NCBI RefSeq assembly: GCF_001922545.1 | Contig: NZ_CP018744.1 | Span: 124,001 to 188,000 of the forward strand | DNA length: 64,000 bases | Source of the DNA: Borreliella garinii | GTDB taxonomy: Bacteria > Spirochaetota > Spirochaetia > Borreliales > Borreliaceae | Direction: 5' to 3' | Part shown: positions 17,050 through 25,991 of the stretch, in pieces | Layout of the letters: every line of letters begins with the position of its first letter | Numbering within the stretch: the first letter of the stretch is position 1 | Program-made: the position numbers and the translations under genes | The notes under the pieces: model-generated | Told to the model about the DNA's origin: nothing | Database searches by the model: none | Seen by the model: only the letters and a program-made list of their open reading frames with translations

Positions 17050-17583
17050 ATGTTCGAAATAGAATCAAAAGCATTTATTCCCCAAAAAGAGTTAAAAAGA
17101 ATTATTAAGTTAGCAAATAAAAAATTCAAGTTTATTAAAGAAGAAATAAAAACTGATATCTATTACTCAAACCTAAAAAAAATTATAAGAATAAGAAAAT
17201 TAAATACTCTAGAAAAAATTGTCACATTTAAAAAAAAAATATTAGATAACAACAATGCTATAGAAATTAATAAAGAGGTAGAATTCAAAATAGATAATAT
17301 TAATAATTTTTTAATCCTTATTAAAGAGCTTGAATTTAAAAAGCTATACAAAAAGATAAAAAAAAGTCTAGTTTATCAAACTAATAATTTAAATGTAGAG
17401 ATAAACGAAATAAAAAATCTTGGATTTTTTTTAGAAATAGAAAAAATAATTAATAATCAAAATGACATAGATTTAGCAAAAAAAGAAATTCATAACATAA
17501 TTAATCAATTTGGATTAAAAAAAAACCTTGAAACTAGATCTTATTTTGAATTACTTTCATTGACAAATCAAAGTAAAAAATAA
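17050..17583 (+). CDS. cyaB: CYTH-domain protein (CyaB-like adenylate cyclase or triphosphatase)
   Basis: 177 aa. The N-terminal MFEIESK contains the hallmark ExExK (Glu3, Glu5, Lys7) of the CYTH superfamily, whose tunnel binds triphosphates and divalent metal. Later conserved positions are visible: DIYYSN, IRIRKLN, KEVEFKI, VYQTNNLNVEINEIKNLGFFLEIE and the charged C-terminus. Class IV adenylate cyclases, thiamine triphosphatases and inorganic triphosphatases all share this fold. The B31 homologue (BB0723) has been treated as CyaB, but the activity cannot be settled from sequence. Its 3' end overlaps the convergent gene at 17557-19008 by 27 bp. Confidence 0.88.
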   Translation: MFEIESKAFIPQKELKRIIKLANKKFKFIKEEIKTDIYYSNLKKIIRIRKLNTLEKIVTFKKKILDNNNAIEINKEVEFKIDNINNFLILIKELEFKKLYKKIKKSLVYQTNNLNVEINEIKNLGFFLEIEKIINNQNDIDLAKKEIHNIINQFGLKKNLETRSYFELLSLTNQSKK

Positions 17584-19008
17584 TTCATTGGAATTAGAGC
17601 TTAAAGTAGAGACTACAAGACCTTGATTCCCATAAATTCCAATCTGGGGACTAGCAACATTATTCTTAAAATGCTCCAACTTATTTAAAAAATACCAATT
17701 TTTATTCTTAAGATAAATTAATCTCACATTATTATTGTCTTCAAAAGCTAAAAACAAATTATTTTTATAAAACCCAACATCAATGCTTGAACCTTCCATT
17801 TCAACATTAGGGCTTATATTAACCCACCTGTTGCTTTTTAAAGGACAAATGCTTACAATAGGCCTATTTTCAGAAAGAAAACTCATAATTATTTGATTAA
17901 AATTAGAATCAAAAAAACCTTTAATAAAATTAGCCATATAAACAGAAGAAATATTTGCATTTACCCAAGCATTTTCATTGTTTACAATAAATTCAGATTT
18001 AATCTCATTATTTGACTTATAATTATAAAAAATACCCAAAAAAGGTTCAGATATTAGTCCAATGTTTGATGAATCAACATTAGAATCACCTTTGCTTAAA
18101 TAAGAATGTATTACATCGGTCCAAATACTTCCGTAGCCCATATTTGAGATTAAATTTATTTTATATTCACCTCCAATTTCTCTTAAATACGCCAAATAAA
18201 GCCTATCTTTTAAATCAATGCTAATATTCAATAAAGATCCAAAATTTTCTATGTAACCAGGACTAATATCAATCCACTTCCTACTATTAAATTTTTTAAC
18301 TATAAGCTCACTAGCAAAATCAGAACCTGATTTAGTAACAAAAGCAATATATAAATTTCCTTTTGAATTAATTGAAAAATCAAAATTAACTATATTAATA
18401 ATATTTCCATTAACAGATGAATCAAGATTAAACCAACCAACATTCTCAATAAACTCAGCAACTTTAATGTCGTCGCTATTTTCTAACTGATAAGCAATAT
18501 AAATATTGCTTTTATAAATCCTTAATACATACTTTTTAAGCTTGGCAGTTAAATTTAAAACGGGCAAATCTTTTAAAGTAAAAAATAAATCTTCTTTTTC
18601 AATCTTAGATGTTTTAGCTTTAAGGGAATCGCTATTCAAAATTGAAAAATCTAAATCTGTGAGCGAAAACTTTATGTTTTCATTTTTAGTACCAACATAT
18701 ATTATTGCATAAAGAGAATTTTCATCTAACCTTATTTTAAAATCTCTTCTTTTTATTTTATCAGTTATATACTTTTTATTAGAAATATCATAAATTTTAA
18801 AAACAAAATCGGAATTTGAACTCTTATCTAAAGTTAAAATATAATTAGAAGATTTACTGACTTTTAAATAAACACTCCCTTTCCCATTTCTACTTAAAAT
18901 ACTTATCGGACTAATTTCTGTTAATATTTGATTTTGATTTACTTGAGCTTGAATAGAAGAAAGCTTTGTAAATAAAAATAGCAAAATTAATGTCTTATTT
19001 ATTTTCAT
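17557..19008 (-). CDS. Secreted protein of unknown function, possible beta-propeller
   Basis: 483 aa, not recognised by name. It begins with a signal peptide (MKINKTLILLFLFTKLSSIQA, likely signal peptidase I cleavage after AQA-like residues; no lipobox), so it should be periplasmic or exported. The mature part has no cysteine-rich or enzymatic motif but shows recurring blade-like strands ending in aromatic turns, such as NLYIAFV, RLYLAYLR and NLFLAFEDN, followed by W-x-(D/N)-(I/L)SP turns (KWIDISPGY, RWVNISPNV). I infer an all-beta, probably propeller, fold. The ATG overlaps the pgsA 3' end by 14 nt, implying translational coupling; the 3' end overlaps cyaB on the other strand. Confidence 0.75.
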   Translation of the reverse strand: MKINKTLILLFLFTKLSSIQAQVNQNQILTEISPISILSRNGKGSVYLKVSKSSNYILTLDKSSNSDFVFKIYDISNKKYITDKIKRRDFKIRLDENSLYAIIYVGTKNENIKFSLTDLDFSILNSDSLKAKTSKIEKEDLFFTLKDLPVLNLTAKLKKYVLRIYKSNIYIAYQLENSDDIKVAEFIENVGWFNLDSSVNGNIINIVNFDFSINSKGNLYIAFVTKSGSDFASELIVKKFNSRKWIDISPGYIENFGSLLNISIDLKDRLYLAYLREIGGEYKINLISNMGYGSIWTDVIHSYLSKGDSNVDSSNIGLISEPFLGIFYNYKSNNEIKSEFIVNNENAWVNANISSVYMANFIKGFFDSNFNQIIMSFLSENRPIVSICPLKSNRWVNISPNVEMEGSSIDVGFYKNNLFLAFEDNNNVRLIYLKNKNWYFLNKLEHFKNNVASPQIGIYGNQGLVVSTLSSNSNELFFTLICQ

Positions 19009-19624
19009 ATTTTTTTACATTCAAGAATATTAACACATAATCCAAAAATGATAAAATTGCAAAAAAAGCAGCACAAACATACGCTGCGTGAACAATAAAT
19101 AAAAATTTAAATTCAAAATTTAAAATGTAGCTAATAAAATTTTGCATCGGTTCTATAAAGTTTAGTTGATTTAAAGTATAAAACAAAAGGCTTGCAAAAG
19201 TACAAACAGCATAAAGAATTGACTTTAATTTTCCCAAGAAATTAGCTTGTTGAACTATATTAAACTGAATAATTAAATTTCTAACAAAACCAATAGAAAT
19301 TTCACGATAAATAAATATTAAAAAAAAATAATAAGGGGTTATGCCTTTGTAGAAGAAAAAAACAAAATATGTTAAATGTTGCAAAACATCTGCATAAGGA
19401 TCTAAAATTTTACCCACATTGCTAACAAGACCATATTTTCTTGCAAGATGTCCATCAATAAAGTCAGTAAATTCATTAAAAATGATTAAAAACCAAATAA
19501 TCCCAAAAAACAAATATGGAAAAAATATATTTTCCAAAAAAAATAAAATTAATATAATAAAGGAAAGTATAATCCTAGCTAATGTGATTTTATTAGGAGT
19601 AATAACCTTGATTAAATTATTCAA
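18995..19624 (-). CDS. pgsA: CDP-alcohol phosphatidyltransferase (PgsA)
   Basis: Inner-membrane enzyme with the CDP-alcohol phosphotransferase motif D-x2-DG-x2-AR-x8-G-x3-D-x3-D, seen in DFIDGHLARKYG then GKILDPYAD. It most likely makes phosphatidylglycerol phosphate from CDP-diacylglycerol and glycerol-3-phosphate. 209 aa with about five to six transmembrane segments. The start is a TTG at 19624: AGGAG inside the last codons of thrS is 10 nt upstream and there is no early ATG. It lies 4 nt downstream of thrS and overlaps the following secreted-protein gene by 14 nt, so the three form one transcription unit. Confidence 0.9.
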   Translation of the reverse strand: MNNLIKVITPNKITLARIILSFIILILFFLENIFFPYLFFGIIWFLIIFNEFTDFIDGHLARKYGLVSNVGKILDPYADVLQHLTYFVFFFYKGITPYYFFLIFIYREISIGFVRNLIIQFNIVQQANFLGKLKSILYAVCTFASLLFYTLNQLNFIEPMQNFISYILNFEFKFLFIVHAAYVCAAFFAILSFLDYVLIFLNVKKYENK

Positions 19625-19628
19625 TTTA

Positions 19629-21374
19629 TCAAATCTCCTTATCTCTTACTTTTAATAAAATAAGTTTAAGAGCTTCATCAAGTTCAATTCCATTTATTTG
19701 CTCATTTGTTCTTGTTCTAATAGATATTTTTTCTTCTATTGCTTCTCTCTCGCCAATTATAAACATATAAGGTATTTTTTTAGCCTGATATTCTCTAATT
19801 TTAGCATTCATTCTTGAGGAACTATTATCAAGTTTTATTCTAATTCCCGCATTTTTAAATTTATTTAAAACCTTAATAGTATAATCTTCTACAGTATTGT
19901 TAACAGGAATGATTACTGCTTGAACAGGAGACAACCACAAAGGAAATGCTCCACCATAGTGCTCTACAAGAATTCCAAAAAATCTTTCAATAGATCCTAA
20001 CAGGGCTCGATGAATCATAAATGGTCTTTTTTCTTTACCATCCTCAGCAGTATAAGTCATATTAAATCTCTCAGGAAGATTAAAATCAAATTGAATCGTA
20101 CTCATCTGCCACTCTCTCTCAAGCGAATCAACTATCTTGAGATCAATCTTAGGTCCATAAAAAGCACCTCCCCCTTTATCAATTTCATAAGGAACTTCAA
20201 AATTACTTAAGGCCTCTTCAAGAACCTTTAAAGACATTTCCCAATCATAATCATTCCCAACAGACTTGTCAGGCTTTGTAGAAAGATATGCCTTTAAGCT
20301 GCTAAAGCCAAATTTACTCCACATATAAATAGCAAACCTAAGAACTTCTTTAATCTCATCTACAACTTGAGAATGAGTACATATAATGTGAGCATCATCC
20401 TGAGTAAAACCTCTGGCCCTCATAATACCATGCAAAGCACCTATCTTTTCATAACGATATACAGTACCAAGTTCAGCCCATCTAAATGGCAAATCTCTAT
20501 AAGAATGCTTGCCTGTATTGTAAATTGCAATATGAAAAGGACAATTCATAGGTTTAAGATAATAATCACTTTTATCCATTTCTATTTTTTCAAACATGCT
20601 GTCCTTATAAAAGTCTAAATGGCCAGAAGTTTGCCAAAGCCAAGATTTGCCAACATGAGGAGTAAAAAGAATATCATATCCATTTTTAGAGTGCTCTTCT
20701 CTCCAAAAATCCTCTATTAAAGCTCTTATTTTGGCTCCATTTGGATGAAAGAAAATAAGTCCTGGTCCAATCTCTTCATGAATAGAAAATAAATCAAGCT
20801 CTTTCCCAAGCTTTCTATGGTCTCTTTTTTTTATTTCCTCTCTTAAATTAAGATAAGATCTTAGCTCTTTTTCATTATTCCATAAGGTTCCATAAATTCT
20901 GGTAAGCATTGTATTTTTTTCATTGCCTCGCCAATAAGCCCCAGCAATACCAGTAAGCTTAAATGCCTTTGGATCAATTTTATTCATATTATCAACATGA
21001 GGACCCCTACAAAGATCAATAAAATTATGACTCTTGTAAATAGAAATTTCATTTTGTAAATCAAAATTTTTAATCAAATCGATCTTATAAGGCTCATCTT
21101 TAAAAATTTCAAGAGCCTGTTCTAAGCTTATTATCTCTTTTTCAAAAGAACTCCCAGTCTTTAAAATCTCTCTCATTCTATTTTCTATATCCAAAAGAGA
21201 ATCTTCTGTAATTTGCTTTTTAAATTCAAAATCATAATAAAAACCATCTTTAATAGGGGGTCCTATTGCAATTTTCGTATTTGGAAATAAATCGCATACA
21301 GCTTCTGCCATAACATGGGCTATTGAATGTCTCTTTTTGTAAAGAATATCTTCTTTATATAAATCTTTACTCAC
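19629..21374 (-). CDS. thrS: Threonyl-tRNA synthetase lacking the TGS domain
   Basis: Class II synthetase that charges tRNA-Thr and edits Ser-tRNA-Thr. The N-terminus starts directly at the editing domain: HSIAH (the HxxxH pair) and LCRGPH (editing Cys/His). The catalytic core follows with zinc ligands in MNCPFH, DDAHIICTH and FMIHRALLGS, class II motif 2 (RWAELGTVYRYE) and a C-terminal anticodon-binding domain. At 581 aa it is about 60 residues shorter than the E. coli enzyme because the ubiquitin-like TGS domain is missing. The start is GTG at 21374, preceded by AAAGGTG with 5-nt spacing, so the missing domain is not an annotation error. First gene of thrS-pgsA-17557. Confidence 0.95.
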   Translation of the reverse strand: MSKDLYKEDILYKKRHSIAHVMAEAVCDLFPNTKIAIGPPIKDGFYYDFEFKKQITEDSLLDIENRMREILKTGSSFEKEIISLEQALEIFKDEPYKIDLIKNFDLQNEISIYKSHNFIDLCRGPHVDNMNKIDPKAFKLTGIAGAYWRGNEKNTMLTRIYGTLWNNEKELRSYLNLREEIKKRDHRKLGKELDLFSIHEEIGPGLIFFHPNGAKIRALIEDFWREEHSKNGYDILFTPHVGKSWLWQTSGHLDFYKDSMFEKIEMDKSDYYLKPMNCPFHIAIYNTGKHSYRDLPFRWAELGTVYRYEKIGALHGIMRARGFTQDDAHIICTHSQVVDEIKEVLRFAIYMWSKFGFSSLKAYLSTKPDKSVGNDYDWEMSLKVLEEALSNFEVPYEIDKGGGAFYGPKIDLKIVDSLEREWQMSTIQFDFNLPERFNMTYTAEDGKEKRPFMIHRALLGSIERFFGILVEHYGGAFPLWLSPVQAVIIPVNNTVEDYTIKVLNKFKNAGIRIKLDNSSSRMNAKIREYQAKKIPYMFIIGEREAIEEKISIRTRTNEQINGIELDEALKLILLKVRDKEI

Positions 21375-21540
21375 AGCAACACCTTTAATCTTTCGATTTT
21401 TATTAAAAAATTAAAACTCACATTCATCACTTTTACGCAAAAACACATACCTTAAATATTAATAATTACTAAATTAAAATATACAAAAAAATTTTCTAAA
21501 AAAATAGAGATAAGAAAACAAAAAAATGAAAAATAAATTC

Positions 21541-22857
21541 TCAATCCATAGCAACTATTGATTCAATATTAAAATAAAAAGACATCGCTAAAAAAAATGT
21601 AATAGTAGAAGAACCCCCATAAGATAGAAAAGGGAAAGGAATCCCAGTAATAGGAAGAACTCCTAAAGACATTCCAACATTAAAAGAAGTATGAAAAAAC
21701 AAAAGTCCTAAAATTCCAGATATTACTAAAGCCATATATCTGTCTTGACTTTTATTCATTATTATCAAAAATTTGAAAAAAAGAAAAAAAAATAATATTA
21801 AAATCGTACTAACACCTAAAAACCCAAACTCTTCAGCAAGAATAGAAAAAATAAAATCCGTGCTCTGAGACGGCACATAATTAGCATGGGTATAAGGCCC
21901 TTTTAAAAATCCTTTACCAAAAAGACCTCCAGAACCGATTGCTATCTTAACTTGATTCAAATTCCAACCAGCGCCCTTAGCATCAATAGCAGGGTCCAAG
22001 AATACTAAAAACCGTTTAATCTGATAAGTCTTCATTAACTTTGAAAGGACTTTTGAAAGCACTATTGAAACCAATAAAATAGAACTTGCAAAAAATACAT
22101 AAAAGTAAATTATTTTAATACTCAAACCATATTTAGCAATAAAAAATCCTAAAACAGAAATCAAAAGTATTAAAAGCAATACCCCTATTATTACTCTAAA
22201 ATAAAAAGGATTTGAGAAAATAAGATAAAACACATTACCCATATTTACCTTATATTCATACCAAACGGGCAGAATTGCAAAAATAAAAGAAAAAAATCCT
22301 ATCAACGTAAATGCTAAAACATAATGTAAATCTATTCCTGCAAAAAAAGAAATAAATATAAAAATGGTTAAATACACTATAGCTGTACCAAAATCAGGCT
22401 GCAATAATATAAGAATCACTGATGGAAAAATTAATAAAAATGCAGCAATAAAGATAAAAAATTCATTATAACCTTTTTTTTCAGTATAAAATTTTGAAAG
22501 GGTTAAAATAATAATAACTTTACCAAATTCAGAAGGTTGTCCTCCAAGTTTCCATATACCAATCCAAGACCTTGCTCCGTTTACCGTCATTCCAAAAAGT
22601 GCAGTACAAATTAAAGCTAAGATTAATAAAAAATATAAAGGATATACCATGCTATAAACAAATTTTAAATCATATTTACCCACTATAAAAATTAGAAAAA
22701 ATCCAATAATTACCCAAAATATTTGCTTTATATATTCATTCTTAGTTAAAGATCCACTAATATTATAATCGCTAGAATAAATTAACAATATACCAACAAA
22801 AGAAACTATAAGTAGGCTTATCAAAGCTAAATAATCATAATTTTTTCTAAAAACCAT
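21541..22857 (-). CDS. rodA: RodA, SEDS-family peptidoglycan polymerase
   Basis: Integral membrane glycosyltransferase of the elongasome that polymerises lipid II together with PBP2. About ten transmembrane segments. SEDS motifs are visible: PSEFGK(V)IIIL, LQPDFGTA, LNQVKIAIGSGGLFGKGFLKGPYTHANYVPSQSTDFIFS, and the C-terminal LPITGIPFPFLSYGGSS. 438 aa from the ATG at 22857, which has TTAGGTAGA upstream in the end of pbp2. A longer frame overlapping pbp2 by 59 nt exists but adds no family sequence. It sits 4 nt after pbp2 as the last gene of mreBCD-pbp2-rodA. Confidence 0.95.
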   Translation of the reverse strand: MVFRKNYDYLALISLLIVSFVGILLIYSSDYNISGSLTKNEYIKQIFWVIIGFFLIFIVGKYDLKFVYSMVYPLYFLLILALICTALFGMTVNGARSWIGIWKLGGQPSEFGKVIIILTLSKFYTEKKGYNEFFIFIAAFLLIFPSVILILLQPDFGTAIVYLTIFIFISFFAGIDLHYVLAFTLIGFFSFIFAILPVWYEYKVNMGNVFYLIFSNPFYFRVIIGVLLLILLISVLGFFIAKYGLSIKIIYFYVFFASSILLVSIVLSKVLSKLMKTYQIKRFLVFLDPAIDAKGAGWNLNQVKIAIGSGGLFGKGFLKGPYTHANYVPSQSTDFIFSILAEEFGFLGVSTILILFFFLFFKFLIIMNKSQDRYMALVISGILGLLFFHTSFNVGMSLGVLPITGIPFPFLSYGGSSTITFFLAMSFYFNIESIVAMD

Positions 22858-22861
22858 TAAT

Positions 22862-24661
22862 CTACCTAATATACCATGGCCTATAACCTTTAAGAATATC
22901 TTCATAGCTTTGATTTGCAAAAATACCTTGCATTATTAAATCTGTAGATTTTGCAGGCCACCAATCCACATTGCTCTTTGCCTCAACTAAACTAAAAACA
23001 ATAATTTGATTATCAGCTGAACCGTTATAAGGAGCAAGTCCAATAAAAGAACTATTTTCAAAACCATCTATACCGGTTTGACCAGTACCTGTTTTGCCTC
23101 CAACCTCAACAGCTTTCGTAAGAACTGCATATCTTGCTGTACCATAAGTTATAACACTTCTCATATATTTTTTTAGAAGCTTAAATGTGTTCTTACTAAT
23201 AAGGTTTGTCTTTCTTAGTATTTCTGGTTTATTTTCAAGAAGAACTTCATTACCACCGCCTTTTAAAATTTTATTTACAATTCTAGGCTTATATATAACA
23301 CCTTCGTTTGCAATCATAGCAACCATATTGACAATCTGAATAGGAGTAGCATTTAAAAATCCTTGACCTATTGAAAAATTAACAGTATCTCCTCCTACCC
23401 AAGACTGATTAAAAGTTTTTTCTTTCCACTCAGGACTAGGAAGAAGACCAGATACTTCGTTGGGCAAATCAATTCCCGTTTTTTCTCCAAACCCGAATTC
23501 TTTTGCATATTTTCTAATTCTATCAACCCCAAGATACTTAAGTCCAAGTGTATAAAAATAAACATTAGAAGAATGTGCAATTGCCTCTTCTAAATTAACA
23601 TACCCATGACCGCCCGGCTTCCAACAATGAAAAATTCTATTTCCAACTTTAAAATGTCCAGGGCAATAAATTTTACGATCTTTATCTATAACTTTCTCTT
23701 CAAGAATAGCAGCAGCAACAACTAATTTAAAAATAGACGCTGGTGGATAAACAGATTGAATCGCTTTATTTAAAAAAGAATAATCTTCTTTATTATATTT
23801 ATTGTAAACATCTCTCATAGAATAATAAGGATAATTATGAAGAGCAAGAACAGCGCCTGTTGATGGTTTTAATACCACAATAGCACCATACCTTTTACCT
23901 AAAGCATTCTTAGCAAGATCTTGAATATCTTTATTAATATTAAGTACAACATCATTACCCGGCACCATATTCCTTATAATAGTGCCGTCGTCTATTCTTC
24001 TCTCCTTGGAATCTACTTTGTATTTAATTAATCCCTCTTGTCCTCTAATATAATTATCATAAACTTGTTCAATACCCAACTTTCCAATTGTAGAAGTATT
24101 ATCATATCCACTAATATTATAAAAAGTTCTAAGTTCTCTTTGATTTATTTGTCCAACATAACCTATTGAATGCGAATATGAATCGTCTACTAAATAGTTA
24201 CGCTTAAAAGAATAGGTCCATAAAAGAGCAGGATAATAAAACTTTTTTTCAGAAATTTTAAACAACATCTTTGGAGTAAGTTCAACTATTTCAACATCTT
24301 TTAGATATCCACCAGGCTCTTGAAGTTTAGATAAAATGATTGATTTATCAATATCTAGAGTGCTTGATAAAAAGTCTATCATCTCAATTCTAGTAGCAAC
24401 AGGCATATTATAATACTGTTGCAAGCTTATCTTTAAGATAAACATAGTTAAATTATTTGCCAAAACATTAGAATTAGAATCTAAGATCTCACCCCTTGAG
24501 GCATTGATTTTTTCCAATCTTGATAAAAAAACATTAGCTTCTCTATCGTAAAATAAGTGCTTACCAATTTGCATTTGAAATAAAATCGCTAAATAAAGCA
24601 ACATAATTGCTATTAAAAACAATATGGCAAACTTGTATCTAAAATTTGTTATAACACCCAC
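22862..24661 (-). CDS. mrdA: Penicillin-binding protein 2 (class B transpeptidase)
   Basis: Monofunctional transpeptidase of the rod-shape machinery, anchored by one N-terminal membrane helix (about residues 10-30). The PBP dimerisation region includes RGEILDSNSNVLANN. The catalytic domain has SxxK as PPASIFKLVVAA, the SxN motif in IAHSSNVYFYTLG and KTGTGQTG. 599 aa, the usual length. The GTG start at 24661 overlaps the mreD stop by one base (TAGTG), and rodA follows 4 nt later. It is distinct from the class A PBP at 4881-7646. Confidence 0.94.
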   Translation of the reverse strand: MGVITNFRYKFAILFLIAIMLLYLAILFQMQIGKHLFYDREANVFLSRLEKINASRGEILDSNSNVLANNLTMFILKISLQQYYNMPVATRIEMIDFLSSTLDIDKSIILSKLQEPGGYLKDVEIVELTPKMLFKISEKKFYYPALLWTYSFKRNYLVDDSYSHSIGYVGQINQRELRTFYNISGYDNTSTIGKLGIEQVYDNYIRGQEGLIKYKVDSKERRIDDGTIIRNMVPGNDVVLNINKDIQDLAKNALGKRYGAIVVLKPSTGAVLALHNYPYYSMRDVYNKYNKEDYSFLNKAIQSVYPPASIFKLVVAAAILEEKVIDKDRKIYCPGHFKVGNRIFHCWKPGGHGYVNLEEAIAHSSNVYFYTLGLKYLGVDRIRKYAKEFGFGEKTGIDLPNEVSGLLPSPEWKEKTFNQSWVGGDTVNFSIGQGFLNATPIQIVNMVAMIANEGVIYKPRIVNKILKGGGNEVLLENKPEILRKTNLISKNTFKLLKKYMRSVITYGTARYAVLTKAVEVGGKTGTGQTGIDGFENSSFIGLAPYNGSADNQIIVFSLVEAKSNVDWWPAKSTDLIMQGIFANQSYEDILKGYRPWYIR

Positions 24662-25143
24662 TAATAATCCTCTTTAAAAGAATAAAAACTTCTAGTAAAA
24701 TAATTTTGAATTGGATATAAAAAGTTGATAAACATTATATTTACAACAAGGTCAAGATTAAAAATTGAATAATTAAAAGATTTTAAATCTATGAAATCAT
24801 AAAATATGATAGCCAAAAACCATAATATAACTTTTGCAAAGACAAAAAATATTGTCATACTAAGCATATTTTTAGGCATTAATAACTTTATTTTATTGTT
24901 AAAATAAAATATTAGTGTATACCCAAAAACAAAAAATCCAAGTGGTAATCCTGTAAAATAATCCATAAGAAGACCATATAAAATACTAGATAATAATCCC
25001 ACATTAAAAATAAAATTCAAAGAATTAAAAACTAAAAAAATTAAAAAAATATCTATTGAAAAATAAAAATAAGTTGCAAAATAATGTTGAAAAATTTTAC
25101 CTAAAAATGCACTAGAAATAAAATATGTAAAAAATGCTACCAT
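24661..25143 (-). CDS. mreD: Rod-shape protein MreD
   Basis: 160-aa, almost entirely hydrophobic protein with about five transmembrane segments (for example IDIFLIFLVFNSLNFIFNVGLLSSILYGLLMDY and LGFFVFGYTLIFY). The pattern YGLLMDYFTGLPLGFF is the best-conserved part of MreD. Little sequence signature exists in this family, so the call rests on size, topology and position between mreC and pbp2. The ATG overlaps the mreC stop as TAATG. It links the MreB filament with MreC, RodA and PBP2 in the membrane. Confidence 0.9.
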   Translation of the reverse strand: MVAFFTYFISSAFLGKIFQHYFATYFYFSIDIFLIFLVFNSLNFIFNVGLLSSILYGLLMDYFTGLPLGFFVFGYTLIFYFNNKIKLLMPKNMLSMTIFFVFAKVILWFLAIIFYDFIDLKSFNYSIFNLDLVVNIMFINFLYPIQNYFTRSFYSFKEDY

Positions 25144-25988
25144 TATTCACTAATCTCTTTATTGTTTTTAACAAGAAAAACATACTCAAGTTTGTCTAAA
25201 ACTATTGCCGGTTCTACTTCTATTTTTAAAAGAGAATTGTAATCAAGAATATGAAAATTGGTAATCTTTCCAATATAAATACCAACTGGATATTCACTAA
25301 ACCCAGCAGTAACAATAGGATCACCTATTTTCAAATCTTTTTCAGCAAGTCTATTAACATAATTCATTTCAAGTTTTTTACCATAACCATTTCCTTCAAT
25401 AAGGCCTATAAACCTACTGCTTTGAATCCTTGCCGAAACAAAATTTTCATAATTAGTTAAAGGCAAAATTTTAGCAGTATTAGAATAAACTTTTACAACT
25501 TTACCTACAAGTCCACTAAATCCATCTTGATATGCAACTGCTATCATATCCTTTTCTATCCCATCATTGAATCCTTTATTAATAGCCATTAAAGTCGATA
25601 TATTTGAATAATTTAGATATATAATCTCTGCTGAAATAAAATCGCTAGAACTTGACGAATAAAAATTTAATTGCTCTTTAAGGCGAATATTCTCTTGCCT
25701 TAATGACTGTATATTTTGAGTTACTATTTCAAGCTGTTGTATCCTTTTTTTATAAAATTCTATCTTGTCCTTATAATTTTTGTATTCATTTACAGTTTTA
25801 AAAACATTGGAAATAAAACTCAAAGCCCCATGCATTCTACTTTGAATATAAGAATTAAAAGTAAAAAACAAAAAATTATCAGGCCTTCTCCTTTGAACAC
25901 TGCTTGAATCATAAATCATAAAAACAAGAGCAACTATCAATACCAAAAGCACTTTGATAAAATTCTTGAATTTGACAAGAAAATTCAT
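25143..25988 (-). CDS. mreC: Rod-shape protein MreC
   Basis: Bitopic periplasmic scaffold of the elongasome. A short cytosolic N-terminus is followed by one transmembrane helix (about residues 12-27, VLLVLIVALVFMIYDS), then a coiled coil (about 65-110, NEYKNYKDKIEFYKKRIQQLEIVTQNIQSLRQENIRLKEQL) that mediates dimerisation, and two beta-domains with the conserved VGLVGKV-type stretch FSGLVGKVVKVYSNTAKILPLTN. 281 aa, normal. It starts 3 nt after the mreB stop and overlaps mreD. Confidence 0.94.
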   Translation of the reverse strand: MNFLVKFKNFIKVLLVLIVALVFMIYDSSSVQRRRPDNFLFFTFNSYIQSRMHGALSFISNVFKTVNEYKNYKDKIEFYKKRIQQLEIVTQNIQSLRQENIRLKEQLNFYSSSSSDFISAEIIYLNYSNISTLMAINKGFNDGIEKDMIAVAYQDGFSGLVGKVVKVYSNTAKILPLTNYENFVSARIQSSRFIGLIEGNGYGKKLEMNYVNRLAEKDLKIGDPIVTAGFSEYPVGIYIGKITNFHILDYNSLLKIEVEPAIVLDKLEYVFLVKNNKEISE

Positions 25989-25991
25989 AAC

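Noticed and set aside
22858..22920. Longer rodA start overlapping pbp2 by 59 nt
   Set aside because: The ATG at 22857 has a better ribosome site and the family N-terminus begins there.
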